Positions 1 through 11,480 of a stretch of DNA of 64,000 nt are shown in pieces. Source of the DNA: Mytilisepta virgata (Eukaryota > Mollusca > Bivalvia > Mytilida > Mytilidae); contig JAPWFG010000025.1 of NCBI GenBank assembly GCA_028015205.1, positions 1 to 64,000 on the forward strand. The letters are read 5' to 3'. The notes under the pieces were generated by a model. That model saw only the letters and a list, made by a program, of their open reading frames with translations, was not told the DNA's origin and made no database searches. The position numbers were made by a program, and so were the translations under genes. How positions within the stretch are numbered: position 1 is the first letter of the stretch; each line of letters starts with the position of its first letter.

Positions 1-944
1 CTCTTTGTAAACAAAATAAAAAATTTAAAATCTTGCATTTGAGTGAAAATCTATTACTAGTAAGGGAAATTCACAGGGGCAGATCCCGGAATTGTGTGGG
101 GCATGTATATAAACAGGGGGTGTGGGGGTGGGGGGGGGGGGGGGGGGGGGGTCTTGGGACTAGTACTGCATGGCATTTGATTTTTTACATGCTTATTTCA
201 TTTCAATTTATATTCTTCTACTTTCCCATTACAAACCTTTTTAAAATTAAAAATAGAGGCTAAAATCGACGTCAGTAAAAAACGTGTAGGTAATGTATCG
301 ATTACACAGCTCACCTTTTTCTGCGACAAAGTTCATGTGGGGCTTTTTAGTAATTCAGAATAATGAGGGGTGACAGGGCCATTTTCAGGACGTCGGGATT
401 GGGTGGTTGTAAGCTCGGTAATTAGGGATTTCGACGTGAATTCATGATCGATTAGACCTTTTTTGTGGGAAACTGAATTAGATCAGACAACTTCCCACCC
501 ACTAATTGATGTGGAAAACAAATTAAGGTCACAGCCAGTATCTGAGGCATTTTGCCATTTTGGTACGAAACTTTTAAACTGATACATATCATGTGACATT
601 TATAACGAGAAAAAAAAATTTGTTAGAATGGTTAGTGGAGAACTAGATCCAATCATATTTTAAATTAAATTTCCCCATTTAACGGAGCGCTTGGTTTGAA
701 CCTTGATAGACAAGGTCAGCCCCAAGAGATTCTGAAAGTCTTAATTGTTTATTTCCGATGATTTTTAAAAATTATTTTAATGCCAATTAAAGTAAAAGAA
801 ATGGTTAAAAATGTATGAACCTCCTGTTTATTTGCGTAATTGCATGGTCGAATATAATGGGTCATCAAACGCTTGACCTTAATTTTTATTGCGTTTTATC
901 AATTTTTAATTGTGTAATTATGCAAATATGCAACTATGCAACTT
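1..944. other. AT-rich stretch without recognisable gene
   Basis: I see no coding region with convincing composition here. The only landmark is an uninterrupted run of 22 G at 130-151, in a G/T-rich context starting near 116. Short open frames overlapping the G-run are low-complexity artefacts. Confidence 0.6.
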
Positions 945-1766
945 ATCTGGAGCTCTGCCTACACTGTCAACCAAGATGTCCACCACAGCCGAACATATTT
1001 CAACATTGGACCCTATGGGAAAATTCAATAAAAAAATCTTGACTGAAACTACTGAGCCAATTGGAACTGGACTTGACAGCTATGGTCCTTAGATGGTCCT
1101 CTGCTAGAATTAGAAATATGTCGAATGACCTAGAATGTCAACCAAGATGGCCGCCACAGACGAACTTAGTTTTACATGAGACCCTTTTGAAAAATTCATT
1201 AAAAAATCGTCTTGTCTGAAACTACTTGGCCAATTGGAACCAAACTTAACAGAAATTGTTCATAGGTGCCAAAAAGGTGGTCTTCTTTCAGAATTGTGTC
1301 CATTGACCTGAAATGTCAACAAAGATGACTGCAACAGCTGAACTTTTTGTTACTTAGTTTAACATAGGACCCAATGGGAAAATTCATTAAATAATCTTCT
1401 TGTCTGAAAGAACTGAGCCAATTAGAACTTGGCAGCAATGGTCCTTAGATTGTACTCTTTCGGAATTGTGTCGGATGACCTGGACTGTCAACCAAGATGG
1501 CCGTCCCAGCCGAACATAGTTTAACATTGGACCCTATGAAAAATTCATTAAAAATCTTCTTGTCTGAAACTGCTGAGAGGTTGGAACCAAACTTAGCAGC
1601 AAAATATGCTTCTTAGATGGTCCTTTTGCAGAATTGTGTCCTTTGACAAAAACTATCAATCAAGATGGCCACCACAGCCAAATTTTAACCCTTTGGGAAC
1701 TGGTCGTTATATGTAATATGCAATGCACTATCAGGTGAGCGATACAGGCTCTTGGGAGCCTCTGCT
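945..1766 (+). repeat. AGCTCAC-family element, 3' part with internal array
   Basis: About four and a half diverged units of roughly 165 bp are visible. Each carries the recurring phrases 'ccaagatggccgcc', 'gaccctatgggaaa' and 'agcaatggtccttag'. The 3' end shows the family signature: CAGGTGAGC at 1732-1740, complementary to the family's 5' arm, then a small hairpin GGCTC/GGAGCC at 1747-1760. The 5' hairpin is missing, so this copy is truncated at its 5' end. It is related to the copies at 15192, 18414, 52035, 62561 and 63287. Confidence 0.75.
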
Positions 1767-1780
1767 TTAATTTGGATTTA

Positions 1781-2035
1781 TTATAAACTCTCGAAAGGCT
1801 CGTTTATTATTATTTCCAAATTAAATAACTCGAGTTGATAGTAATTATAAACGATATCTAAATTCTCACTAATTGTGAAACCTATATATTTATTTTCAGT
1901 AGTGGTATTGACCGTGTTAACAATCATCTTACTTGAAGCTGATGGATCAGACATTAATGGAAAGGTAATGTTATTAATATCTACTGTTTCAATATGTAAT
2001 TCCATTCGTTTACACAAATATATGTATTTATTCAT
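1781..2035 (-). other. Unidentified 84-codon open frame
   Basis: An ATG-initiated open frame of 84 codons with varied composition (acidic and Asn/Ile-rich) ends in a stop at its low-coordinate end. It lies between the 3' end of an AGCTCAC repeat and the left TIR at 2186. I recognise no family. In DNA this AT-rich, chance is a real alternative; it is recorded only because its composition is less monotonous than that of most neighbouring frames. Confidence 0.15.
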
Positions 2036-2185
2036 TTTAAAGTTGTTTTACAAAAATTGTAATAATAGTGTTCTTTGATACCAGTTTTGAAGATAATTTA
2101 GAATAAAGTCAAAACAGAAACAAAATTAACATTGTTTTATGCTCATTGAAAATTGTGTTTGTGACAAGCCTAGAGATTATTATAA

Positions 2186-2210
2186 GGGCAGTTTCAAAAA
2201 AAATGGTACC
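2186..2210 (+). repeat. Left terminal inverted repeat
   Basis: 25 bp, perfectly complementary to 10074-10098. It begins GGGCAGTTTC, continues with eight A, and ends TGGTACC. Confidence 0.85.
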
Positions 2211-3654
2211 AAAACTTTAAAAAAAAGTCAAAATTAAAGCTGTTTTAATTCCATTTTTATTTATCACATTTCATTGCATATATGTTCTAGTTACTAAATC
2301 CAGCTGGAATAGGCAAAAAATTGAAACATATTTTTTTTAGATCATTTTGTTGAATGCCCATGAACACAAAAATCATTAGAACACACATATATTACATAGT
2401 TGTCATTCTCCAATTTATACTCACAAATTATATGATTTTTTATTCCCAAATGATAACAGAAACATGAATCTTCATAATTTTGCCTTGGAAATGATTTAAA
2501 AATGTACTTCTTTTGAAATAAATAATTTTTGAGCATTTTCTAAGACTTAATTTCTCATCTTGGCTTCTATAAGTTTTTATACTGCTAAAAAATTGAAATC
2601 CAGATAAGTAAAAATGCATTTTTTAAAAAAAAGTATGAATCGGGAGCGTATAACTGCAAAAATTTTGTCAATCAGTCAAATAGTAATAGAATAATTCATA
2701 TTTAAAATATAGTCTTATTTTAGCAACATTTGTTGCACTCCTGACACAAATATTACACTACACTAAAGTAGGGAATTAGCAACTATAGATTGTTCTATTT
2801 GCAATATGCAATTATTTGAAAGTAGAAATAGCATTTTTCTTCGATTTTAATTTCATAGATAATAATTTTTTTTACAAAATCTGTGTGTTTTATTCAGTTT
2901 TTCTGACATTTTCTCTAATTTTGGTATATACTAAATCATTTGTAAGCATAAAAAATTGTTGCAGAATAAAGAAAGATCATTTATTTTCATTGTGAAGATT
3001 TGGGGAACTGGACTCAAGAAGTTTCAGACCCTTATAAAGCTTTTTTCTAAATAAAACTGATGAATAAAAAGGTTCTAATTTTATCTGTTGCACTCCTGAC
3101 ACTTAAATTTCATTGTAAAAAAACAATGAGAATTAAACTATTGTTAAATACAACTGAAATGCATTATCATATAGTAGTAATATGAGTATTATGCTTCATA
3201 ATTAAGCCAATAAATATATTATTTTGAATAAAATGTGAAAATATTTAAATGATTTGTATCATTTTTTCTAATTCATTACTACACAAAGAAGATAATTATC
3301 ACATAGAATAAGTCTCAAAAGCATATAATCATGCTTAGTTAACAGATACAATATATTGGAAACTCTTTGATTTGATTTTTTGACTCATTGAAACATTTCA
3401 AACTTAAAATTGCTGATTAAGAAAGACAACTATATTTATTGATATTTGTTGCACTCCTGACACTTGAGTATTCATTGTTAAAAACGTAAAACAATAGACT
3501 ATTTAAAAAAACAAGTAAAATGGATAATCATATATTAGAATTTGAGTATAATGCTTCATAATTAAGCCAATAAATATATGATTTTGAATAAAATGGGAAA
3601 AAAATAAGAGATTTGCATCATTTTTCTAATTCAGTACTGCATAAACAAGATAAT

Positions 3655-3687
<33 letters not shown>

Positions 3688-3895
3688 TCTTTATTTCAAG
3701 AGGGTAGCACAGTTAGTTACAAACTAATCTTCCCTGAGGCCCTCATACAAAATAATAAACATAGTACAAAAGTTAAAAACATAATATAAACATGTAATGA
3801 GAACATCCATTTTGACACATTTAATTGTACAAAATATAAAGAATATAATTACATATCATTGGAATACATACTTATATCAAACTGAACACAGACCC

Positions 3896-6800
3896 TCACT
3901 GAGAATTTTTCAAAAATGTTTTCAAATTATATTTAAAGGAATTGGTATTTGATATTATGCGTAAATTTGATGGCAATTGATTCCATAAAGTAGAGCCAGA
4001 ATATGCAAAAGATTTCTTAAATAATTCAGTTTTTGGCCATGGTACAATAAGGTTGCCTTTCGCTGAGTTTCTTGAAGTGTACTGGTTGCGTACAAACAAG
4101 TGTTCAAATTTTTCATTAAGATACATAGGGGCGTCTCCCTTTAAACTCTTATGGACAAGGAGGTAAGTATGATATTTAATCCTTGAATCAATTGTCATCC
4201 AACCAAGTTCCTTAAATAATGGTGCTGATGGAGTAAAAGGATCAACGTTAAGAATTAATCTTAATACCCTTTTTTGAAGTTTTAGGACTCTTGTTATGCC
4301 ATCATTATTGCAACCTCCCCAAATTATACAGCAATAATCAATAATGGGCAGTATATAGCCATTATAAAAAGCTTTCCTAGCATCCAAGTTTAAAAACTTC
4401 TGTATTCTAGACAATAAGTATATTCTGGACGATAAGATGGAGCAAATATGATCAACTTGATTTTTCCAGGTTAGATTTGTGTCAATTTTTACACCAAGTA
4501 ATTTTTCGCAAGACGAGGTTTGCAAAACTTGAGAGTTTATTTCTAGCGCAAGTGAATCAGTTTGTTGGGATACTCGCTGATGTGTTCCAGTAATCATACA
4601 TTTTGTTTTATTGATGTTTATAAACATATTATTAGTTTTGCACCACTCTTCAACTTTTAATAAGTCTTCCTGAATTTTTGGTTGTATTTCTTGTATATTT
4701 TTACCTGACTTATGAAGCGTGGTATCGTCTGCATATAATTCTGTCATACAATTTTCCAAAAATAAAGGGAGGTCATTTATATAGATAACAAAAAGTAGGG
4801 GTCCCAGAATAGAACCTTGAGGAACACCAAAATTTACCTTTCTTTTTTCAGAAAATATATTACCAATGTTAACCTGCTGTGTTCTTTCAGACAGATATGA
4901 TTTGAAAAAAATTAACTGTTTTACTACAAAATCCATAGATCTCTAGTTTTTTACATAGAATTTCATGATCCACAACATCAAAAGCTTTCTTGAAGTCTAA
5001 AAGTACAACCAAATTGATATTTCCATTGTTCATTTCATGTAACCATTTGTCTACAATGTTAATGAGAGCAGTTTGACATGAATGCTTCGGCCTAAATCCT
5101 GACTGTGCAGGATGTAAAAGATTGAATTTTGATAAGTATGCATGCATATGGTTTGAAACATGTTTTTCTAAAATCTTGGACAAAGTTGGTAAAACTGATA
5201 TAGGTCTATAGTTTGTTGCAAGGTCTCGTTCTCCTGCTTTGAATATAGGAGTAACTTTGGCATTTTTCAATTGATCTGGGTAAACTCCAGTATCAATTAT
5301 TCTATTAAAGATATAAGTCAGAGGAAATGCAATATGTGTTGCACACAATTTTAGTATTTTTGGTCCTACATTATCACAACCTGTTGATTTATGGATATCT
5401 AATTCTAGTAATTCCCTAAAGATGTCATGTGCTTTTACTGCTGGAATTTCAAAAGGTACATGTCTTACATTCTTGGTTTGATTTTTTACAAAATCTTTTA
5501 TCTTTGCATGATTAATAGGGGTGGAATTACATTGACCTTCTTGTCTTAGCTTAAATGCACAAGATGAAAAAAAGTCATTAAAAGCATTAGCGATATCTGT
5601 TTTATCAGTGATAACATTGTTGTTATCTGATGATAATTCATAGGGGGTATCATGATTCTTAGGATTTAGACTATGGATACATTTCCAAAGATTCCTAGTG
5701 TCTTTTGAGTCCTTTACCATATCATTATAATACTTCTTTTTACAAGATTCAATTATAGAGGTGGTACGATTTCTCCAGAATTTGTACTCGCTCCACATGC
5801 CAAGTGTATGGTATTTATCTCTCATTTTAGCAGCATATTTTATTTCATCACTGTACCAATCAGGCTGTCTTTCCCTTTTAACTCTCTTTGAAACAATGGG
5901 AGCATGTTTATCCAAAACTTTACATAAGAGGTCATAAAATTTCTGTAGACAAATAGAAGGGTCACTGTCAAACTCTATTGAATAAAAGGGGGTTTTGTCT
6001 AGATCAGTTAAAAAATCATTTTCACAAAAATGTTTGAAGTTTCGATATGTGATGGTGGAATGGGTCTTCTTTTTTTCCAAAATTTTCTCCATTCTTAATA
6101 TACATACAGGGTAGTGATCACTGATAGAGTAATGAGGCACATGACATTGTTGAATCTTATCCTTATTAGTAACATAAACATGGTCTATCAGGGTTTTAGA
6201 ATCTTTGGTAACCCTTGTTGGTTCTGTTACCATTTGATTTAGTGTAAAGGTGTTAATTAAATTTAGCCACTTTTGAGGGGGTTGATTCGGAGGCAAAAAA
6301 TTCATATTAAAATCGCCCAAGAGTATAATGTCATCATTAACAGCAATAGCATTATGTAATTCTTTTTCAAAATCATCAATCCATTGGATGAGTGAGTCTG
6401 GAGGTCTATAGACAAAACATAATAAAAATGATTTTTTGTGATTAGGCTTAATTTCCAGCCATAAAGTTTCAAGACCACTAATTTCTAAATTTTGTTTCCT
6501 TGTATATCTGAGTTTTTCAGATATATAGATAATTTGTCCCCCACCACCATGGGAAGTTCTATCCTTCCTTTCAAATTTAAAGCTTGGTATTTTTAACTGA
6601 TTATCAGGAATGTCTTTTATCAAAAAGGTTTCACATAATCCCAATACATCTGGTTTATAATCAGAACAAATTACAGAAAGTTTTATGTCTTCAAACTTGC
6701 TTCCTAATCTATTGACATTATGCGATGCAATCTTAATTCCCTTTGATTTGTCAAAGCCATATGGCATAAATCCACTTGACATATCTTTAAAACATATACA

Positions 6801-7160
6801 ATATAAACAAGATAAAAGGCATACAGTGAAAACTGAGAAGACAAACATATTCTTATCAACTGATACATTGGCCTCAGGGAGATGATGAATAGAAACTACA
6901 AGAGACTGATCATTATTAATTACATTAGAAATGTCATGGTGATTTTCACATGTGGTTATATTAACATCAGATAAATTGGATTCATTAGATGCAACATTAG
7001 TGTCAAATTCTTTAACATTAGACTTTTTATGATTTCCTGTATTTCTTTTAAGCCCCAAATTCTTTTGTTTGAAAAAGAAATTACCAACATTTTGGTCATC
7101 AATTTTAACACATTTACAAATATTATAATTGCATTCTGCACACAATGATAACAAAGACAA
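3896..7160 (-). pseudogene. LINE ORF2: endonuclease-reverse transcriptase, one frameshift
   Basis: Two overlapping frames, 7160-4887 (757 codons) and 4936-3896 (346 codons), together make one polyprotein. The first holds an apurinic-type endonuclease from about residue 141 (ASHNVNRL, GLCETFL, LLGDFNMNF, ISDHYPV) and the start of the reverse transcriptase (ending soon after LLDFKKAFDVVDHE, motif A). The second carries motif B (GVPQGSILGP), the catalytic YADD and the C-terminal region. The break lies in a run of seven T (minus strand) near 4911-4917; one base too many explains it. The product nicks target DNA and reverse-transcribes the element RNA. Unusually, residues 1-140 precede the endonuclease and include a Cys cluster (CAECNYNICKC) and a hydrophobic stretch at 105-124. 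Either the copy is dead or the extra T is an assembly error. Confidence 0.9.
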
Positions 7161-7199
7161 ATATCTATTTTGTGTGGCTATTTCTTCTTTGCCAAAAAC

Positions 7200-8747
7200 C
7201 TATTTTTGTAAACATAAATTAGCTTTGTGGCCAAAAAGTCCACATTTATAACATTGTAACTTGTTTTCATATCTACAATATGAAGTTGAATGATTGCCTT
7301 CCCCACAATTGCTACACACTACACTTTGTCTCTTTAGGATACCAATAATATTGTTAATGTTATGCAGGTACTTTGATGTACCCTTCTTTCCGAGATGGAT
7401 CCCATCCTTTGAAAAGTACATTGGGTACGGATAGTCAACACATTCTGCGAATGACCCCAATTGGTCAATGAAAATAATGTTGTAGAAGTGGCAGAGGTTT
7501 TCAAGCTCTTTGTTTGCATCGACAACGGACACATCGGACCTTGGTAGAAGACCTGATACAATTATATTTGTGTCATTATTTCCAAACGCTCTCACTGCAA
7601 ATAGAAGACTTTCATAATCCTCTATAAATTGTTGCGTATTTTGGTGATGTGCTATGTCATTTCCACCAACTTGAAGAATAATATTCTTGTATGGCCTAAT
7701 GTCATCTTTCATAATGTGGTCAGTGATGCGATTTATGTGGGCACCTCTAAGAGTTATAACGTCAGTGTTTCGTAGGCCTCGAGTTTGTATACCTTTGAGA
7801 ATTGAAGATCCAATTATTAAATTTCTTTCCTGATGTTCAACTTTATGAATCTTTGACTTTGGCTTAGGTTCAGGTGTGGTAGGCTTTGTTTGTACCTCAC
7901 GGATGCCTTCAGTAGTTTGTACAGTTTCTTCTTTCTGCAGGACTTTTGATTTTCTAGGTGCAGGAATGGGTGTGGTTTGAGTTCCAGTCTCGCATGTTAC
8001 ATGTAAATGTTGACTTTTCTCAGTTTGACATTCAGCATTAGTCAAAGTTATTTCAGTTTGAGTAGCCACATCAAATGAGATTTTCCTTTTATTCTCCTTA
8101 TCTATGATTTCCTCGAGATGTTTGTTTTTAATTGTTAATGATTTAACAAGTTGTATCAACTCATCCCTTCCGAGGTCTTTATATTCTGATTGGGCACATT
8201 TGATTTCAGTTTCAGTGTTTGTAGATGGAATAAGACTAATTGTCTTACCTTCAATTTCATTGTTTAAGTCCGATAGGTTTCCTAATTCATTGTCACTTGA
8301 ATCACTGAAGAAATTCTGTATATTTATTGGTGTGGATGATCTTGGTTGCGCTGAAATGATTTCACCTTCAAGCTCTTTACATTTAATCACAAATGCATCC
8401 AGCCAAGCATATATTTTCTTCCCTTGAATATTCAAAGTTCCATTACTTTCATAAAGTGTCACTGTCACATTATTTTCAATGTCTTTGTAAATAAATCCAT
8501 GCTGAAAGTCACTCTTAACTAAACTTAATTCATTTTCCAAGATGTTCTTAATCTTATCTACCATAGGAATTGCAACATGTACTGTAATGCTAAGTTTCTT
8601 TGGTGACACATCCAAAAATTCAGGAATTGAGTCAACTGATAAATTTGACATAGAAACATTTTCTGATTCAGTTTCTGTTACTGTTGAATTATTAAATGAA
8701 TTAAATAAAGATTTCACTGTTGTTAAAGAATTTGCTATCAAAGACAT
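7200..8747 (-). CDS. LINE ORF1: SGNH esterase domain plus two CCHC zinc knuckles
   Basis: A 515-residue protein. Residues about 308-475 form an SGNH/GDSL-type hydrolase: IIGSSIL supplies the nucleophile Ser (block I), VGGND the Gly-Asn block, and DGIHL the catalytic Asp-x-x-His. Two perfect CX2CX4HX4C zinc knuckles follow (about 478-491 and 499-512). ORF1 proteins of CR1/L2-type LINEs bind RNA and form the ribonucleoprotein; the esterase's role is not settled. The N-terminal 300 residues are polar and Ser/Thr/Glu-rich, with five Q-T motifs (ATQTE, ECQTE, GTQTT, TVQTT, EVQTK). No RRM is evident. The frame is intact from ATG to stop, and ORF2 begins 39 bp downstream. Confidence 0.9.
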   Translation of the reverse strand: MSLIANSLTTVKSLFNSFNNSTVTETESENVSMSNLSVDSIPEFLDVSPKKLSITVHVAIPMVDKIKNILENELSLVKSDFQHGFIYKDIENNVTVTLYESNGTLNIQGKKIYAWLDAFVIKCKELEGEIISAQPRSSTPINIQNFFSDSSDNELGNLSDLNNEIEGKTISLIPSTNTETEIKCAQSEYKDLGRDELIQLVKSLTIKNKHLEEIIDKENKRKISFDVATQTEITLTNAECQTEKSQHLHVTCETGTQTTPIPAPRKSKVLQKEETVQTTEGIREVQTKPTTPEPKPKSKIHKVEHQERNLIIGSSILKGIQTRGLRNTDVITLRGAHINRITDHIMKDDIRPYKNIILQVGGNDIAHHQNTQQFIEDYESLLFAVRAFGNNDTNIIVSGLLPRSDVSVVDANKELENLCHFYNIIFIDQLGSFAECVDYPYPMYFSKDGIHLGKKGTSKYLHNINNIIGILKRQSVVCSNCGEGNHSTSYCRYENKLQCYKCGLFGHKANLCLQK

Positions 8748-10073
8748 TTTGGCTTAATTAATCCATTATCAGGGAGCAAGAGAAAACACATCCATTCACT
8801 TCAACATCTGATAAAAATTTTATCAAATAAAATAAGTCTCAAAAGCATATAATCATGCTTAATTAACAGATACAATATAATAGAAACACTTAGATTTGAT
8901 TTTTAGACTCATTGAAACATTTCAAACTTAAAATTGCTGATTTAGAAAGACAACAAAATTTATTGATATTTGTTGCACTCCTGACACCCGAGTATTTGTT
9001 GTTCAAAAACATAAAAAAAAAAAACTATCATAAAATACAACTGAATACATTATCATATAACAGTGATATGAGTATTATGCTTCATAATTAAGCCAATAAA
9101 TATATCATTTTGAATAAAATGTGAAAATATTTGAATGATTTGTATCATTTTTCTAATTCATCACTACATAAACAAGAGAATTGTCACATAAAATAAGTCT
9201 CAAAAGCACATAACCATGCTTAATTAACAGATACAGTATATTATAAACATCATATTCAGCATTTTTGTCAATTTAAAAACATACTATTACTTGTAACTTC
9301 CTGTTACGTAACTAATTAAAAAAAAATGATGAGTTGTTGCACTCCTGACATCAACTTTGAATTGAAAATTTTCTCTTGCTTATGTAAGCGACAAACATTT
9401 AACAAACAAATTCTGAACAAGAAATACAACTAAGTGTCAGATGTCTATAGTTTCTTTGTAAAATCAGAAATCTCTGACTTCAGAAACTGTAGTTTAAGAC
9501 CATGTTGCACTCCTGACAATTCACAGTGCCTATATATATGTGGCAACCATTGTATAATCATTACTTCCTGGATTCATTTGGGGTATTTTTTATGAAGGTA
9601 ATGTATTGAAGGTTAGTTTGAGTTAGTATTTGCTGTTAGAAAATATAGAAACAATCAAGTATTAATTTTTTAGTCAAAATCCTTGATTTTTTTTGTTGCA
9701 CTCCTGACAGGCACCATTTATATTTCAACTAAAAAATCTACACGAAACCATCATTGCAATATTCAGTCATATGCATCTAAACAAGGCCAATATATGCAAG
9801 ATATCGAAAAAATAACATTTAAAAGTGCATCTTATGAATTGAAATTTCGATGGCCTTTTAAAAATTCATGATTTTTAAAAGTGTCACAAAAAAGCGTTGC
9901 ACTCCTGACAATTTCGGCATCTATTTTTTAAATAACTTTTTTATTTTTAGAGATATTCACAAGATATTTTGCACAATTAAACTTCATACCTTTACACATA
10001 TTTTGAAACATAAACAATTAAAACATATTCAAAAGGCTTTGTTGTAGGGCACTGAAAGTGCAGCCACCCTGCC

Positions 10074-10098
10074 GGTACCATTTTTTTTGAAACTGCCC
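10074..10098 (-). repeat. Right terminal inverted repeat
   Basis: Perfect reverse complement of 2186-2210, followed directly by ATAA, which also precedes the left repeat. Confidence 0.85.
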
Positions 10099-10765
10099 AT
10101 AAGTATTATGGCATATTCATTTTATCTATACCATTCCATATTTTGTGAATATACATGTATCTATTTTATCATTTCTGTCTGTGTTCTTGTGGGGATATTA
10201 TTGCAGTTGGTAAGGATTAGACTTACTAGCACAATTTTACATTAAAGAATATTTAGTAATTGCAGACATAAAACAGGTCCCAAGAGTATAAAAACTAAGA
10301 AAATAATCGCTTCACAGTATATTTAATAGAAACATTGTTGGCATAAATTATTGGCATAAAGAATTCTGTATCTTGTATTTTGGTCATTATCAAATAATTA
10401 CTACTATTTCAGTTCCACTGTTTTGTTGAATAAAAAGTCATGATGTCTTTTTGATTGATTTTTTTCTGTGTGTACTATCCAAGAAAATAAATCCAGAATA
10501 TGAACTTCATAATACCACTTTCCAAAATAATTCAGCAGATTTCTTGTATCTGATTGTACCATGATGTCCATGGTGTTTCCAACTTTAGTTTGAATATTTG
10601 AATATTATCAAAAAATTATTTTAAAAATTCCAGAAAGTCATATGTCATTCACTAAAATGCAAAATGTACTTGCATGAACAGTCACTTTCTTATTGACAGG
10701 TCGCGAGATATCCCTATTGTTTGATTTATATTAAACTAACATCAATCATATTTTTTAAAAATACC
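10099..10765. other. No gene seen
   Basis: AT-rich sequence to the right of the TIR element. I see no repeat structure or coding frame worth recording. Confidence 0.5.
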
Positions 10766-11480
10766 AGTTTAAGTGCTTACCGATTTTGAACCTGTGGCAA
10801 ATCTACTTCTTGTTTGACGATGTGGCTATACATCTTTCACCATATTGCCTATGGGCATTTTTGTTCCCAAAATACTTAGCAACTACAGGCCACAACTAAT
10901 CAAAAGTTTGTGTGAAGCATGACCATGATAAGTTATAAAGTTCTTACTGATTTTGTACCTGTGACATATCTATTTCCTGTTTGACAATGCGGCCATACAT
11001 TCTTCATCATATGGCCTATGGAAATTTTTGGTCGCAAAGATCTCAGCATCTAAAGACCCCAAATAGTTCAATTTACAATGTGTGAAGTATGACCATAATG
11101 AATTGTAAAGTGAGTATCTATTTTGTACCTGTGGCAAATGTACTTCAAATTCCTGTTTAACGATGTCCGACTATTTCACTATGTTGACTATGGAAATTTT
11201 TGGTCACCAAATTCACAGCAACTGCAGGCCACAACTGAATAAATTAAAAATTGGTTTGAAGCACGACCATTATAAATTGTAAAGTGCTTACTAATTTTAT
11301 ACGTGTGTCACATCTACATCCTGTGTAACGATGCTGCCCTACATTTTTCATCAAACAGCCTTTGGAAATTTTTGGTTGCAAAATTCTCAGCATGAACATC
11401 TTGAGTTAATTGTACAATGAAAACCGATTTTATACCTGTGGTATTGGTAACATCTACTTCATGTTAAACTTCTTTTTATT
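10766..11480 (+). repeat. Diverged tandem array, about 175-bp unit
   Basis: Four to five units start near 10770, 10945, 11113, 11288 and 11424. Each has the order 'gtgcttaccgattttgaacctgtg', 'cctgtttgacgatg', 'atggaaatttttggt' and 'gaagcatgaccat'. Units differ at many positions, so the array is old. No terminal structures are visible. Confidence 0.75.

Larger units (their letters stand above)
3658..8817 (-). mobile_element. CR1/L2-type LINE retrotransposon, near full length
   Basis: A non-LTR retrotransposon on the minus strand with two open frames: ORF1 (esterase plus zinc knuckles) and ORF2 (endonuclease plus reverse transcriptase). Its 3' end is a trinucleotide tail, (AAT)n on the plus strand at 3658-3687, with AATAAA (minus strand) at 3695-3690. 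It interrupts a repeat unit that exists uninterrupted at 3280-3310 and 9175-9200: the unit breaks at 'aagataattat' (3648-3660) and resumes at 'atcaaataaaataag' near 8822. This sets the length at about 5.16 kb and leaves a short 5' UTR of about 70 bp. A possible target duplication is TTAT. An SGNH-esterase ORF1 and a microsatellite-type tail fit the CR1/L2 group. Confidence 0.9.
2731..9910 (+). repeat. Eight direct copies of TGTTGCACTCCTGACA
   Basis: The 16-mer TGTTGCACTCCTGACA occurs at 2731-2746, 3086-3101, 3447-3462, 8971-8986, 9335-9350, 9503-9518, 9694-9709 and, with one change (first T to C), at 9895-9910. All are on the plus strand. With the nested LINE removed, the first five lie about 355-367 bp apart and the last ones 168-201 bp apart. 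Flanking sequence is partly repeated (for example 'aattaagccaataaatat' near 3200, 3560 and 9085) but far more diverged than the 16-mer. The array lies inside the TIR element. Confidence 0.85.
2186..10098. mobile_element. TIR DNA element of unknown superfamily, with nested LINE
   Basis: The two ends are perfect 25-bp inverted repeats: 2186-2210 (begins GGGCAGTTTC, ends TGGTACC) and 10074-10098 (its reverse complement). The flanks show a candidate 4-bp target duplication, ATAA at 2182-2185 and 10099-10102. Removing the nested LINE leaves about 2.76 kb. The interior is built from roughly 360-bp direct repeats and eight copies of a 16-bp motif. No transposase is visible; a small Cys-rich minus-strand open frame (2342-2536) is the only coding candidate. 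TIR, duplication and lack of transposase together suggest a non-autonomous DNA transposon. The superfamily cannot be assigned from the sequence; 4-bp duplications are known in several superfamilies. Confidence 0.75.

Noticed and set aside
8104..8757. Plus-strand frames opposite LINE ORF1
   Set aside because: They are antisense shadows of an ORF with clear SGNH and zinc-knuckle motifs.
2731..9910. Spaced identical 16-mers suggesting a CRISPR-like array
   Set aside because: Spacers are 150-360 bp and unequal, the interval contains a LINE, the setting is clearly eukaryotic, and no cas-like gene is present. The motifs lie in a TIR element.
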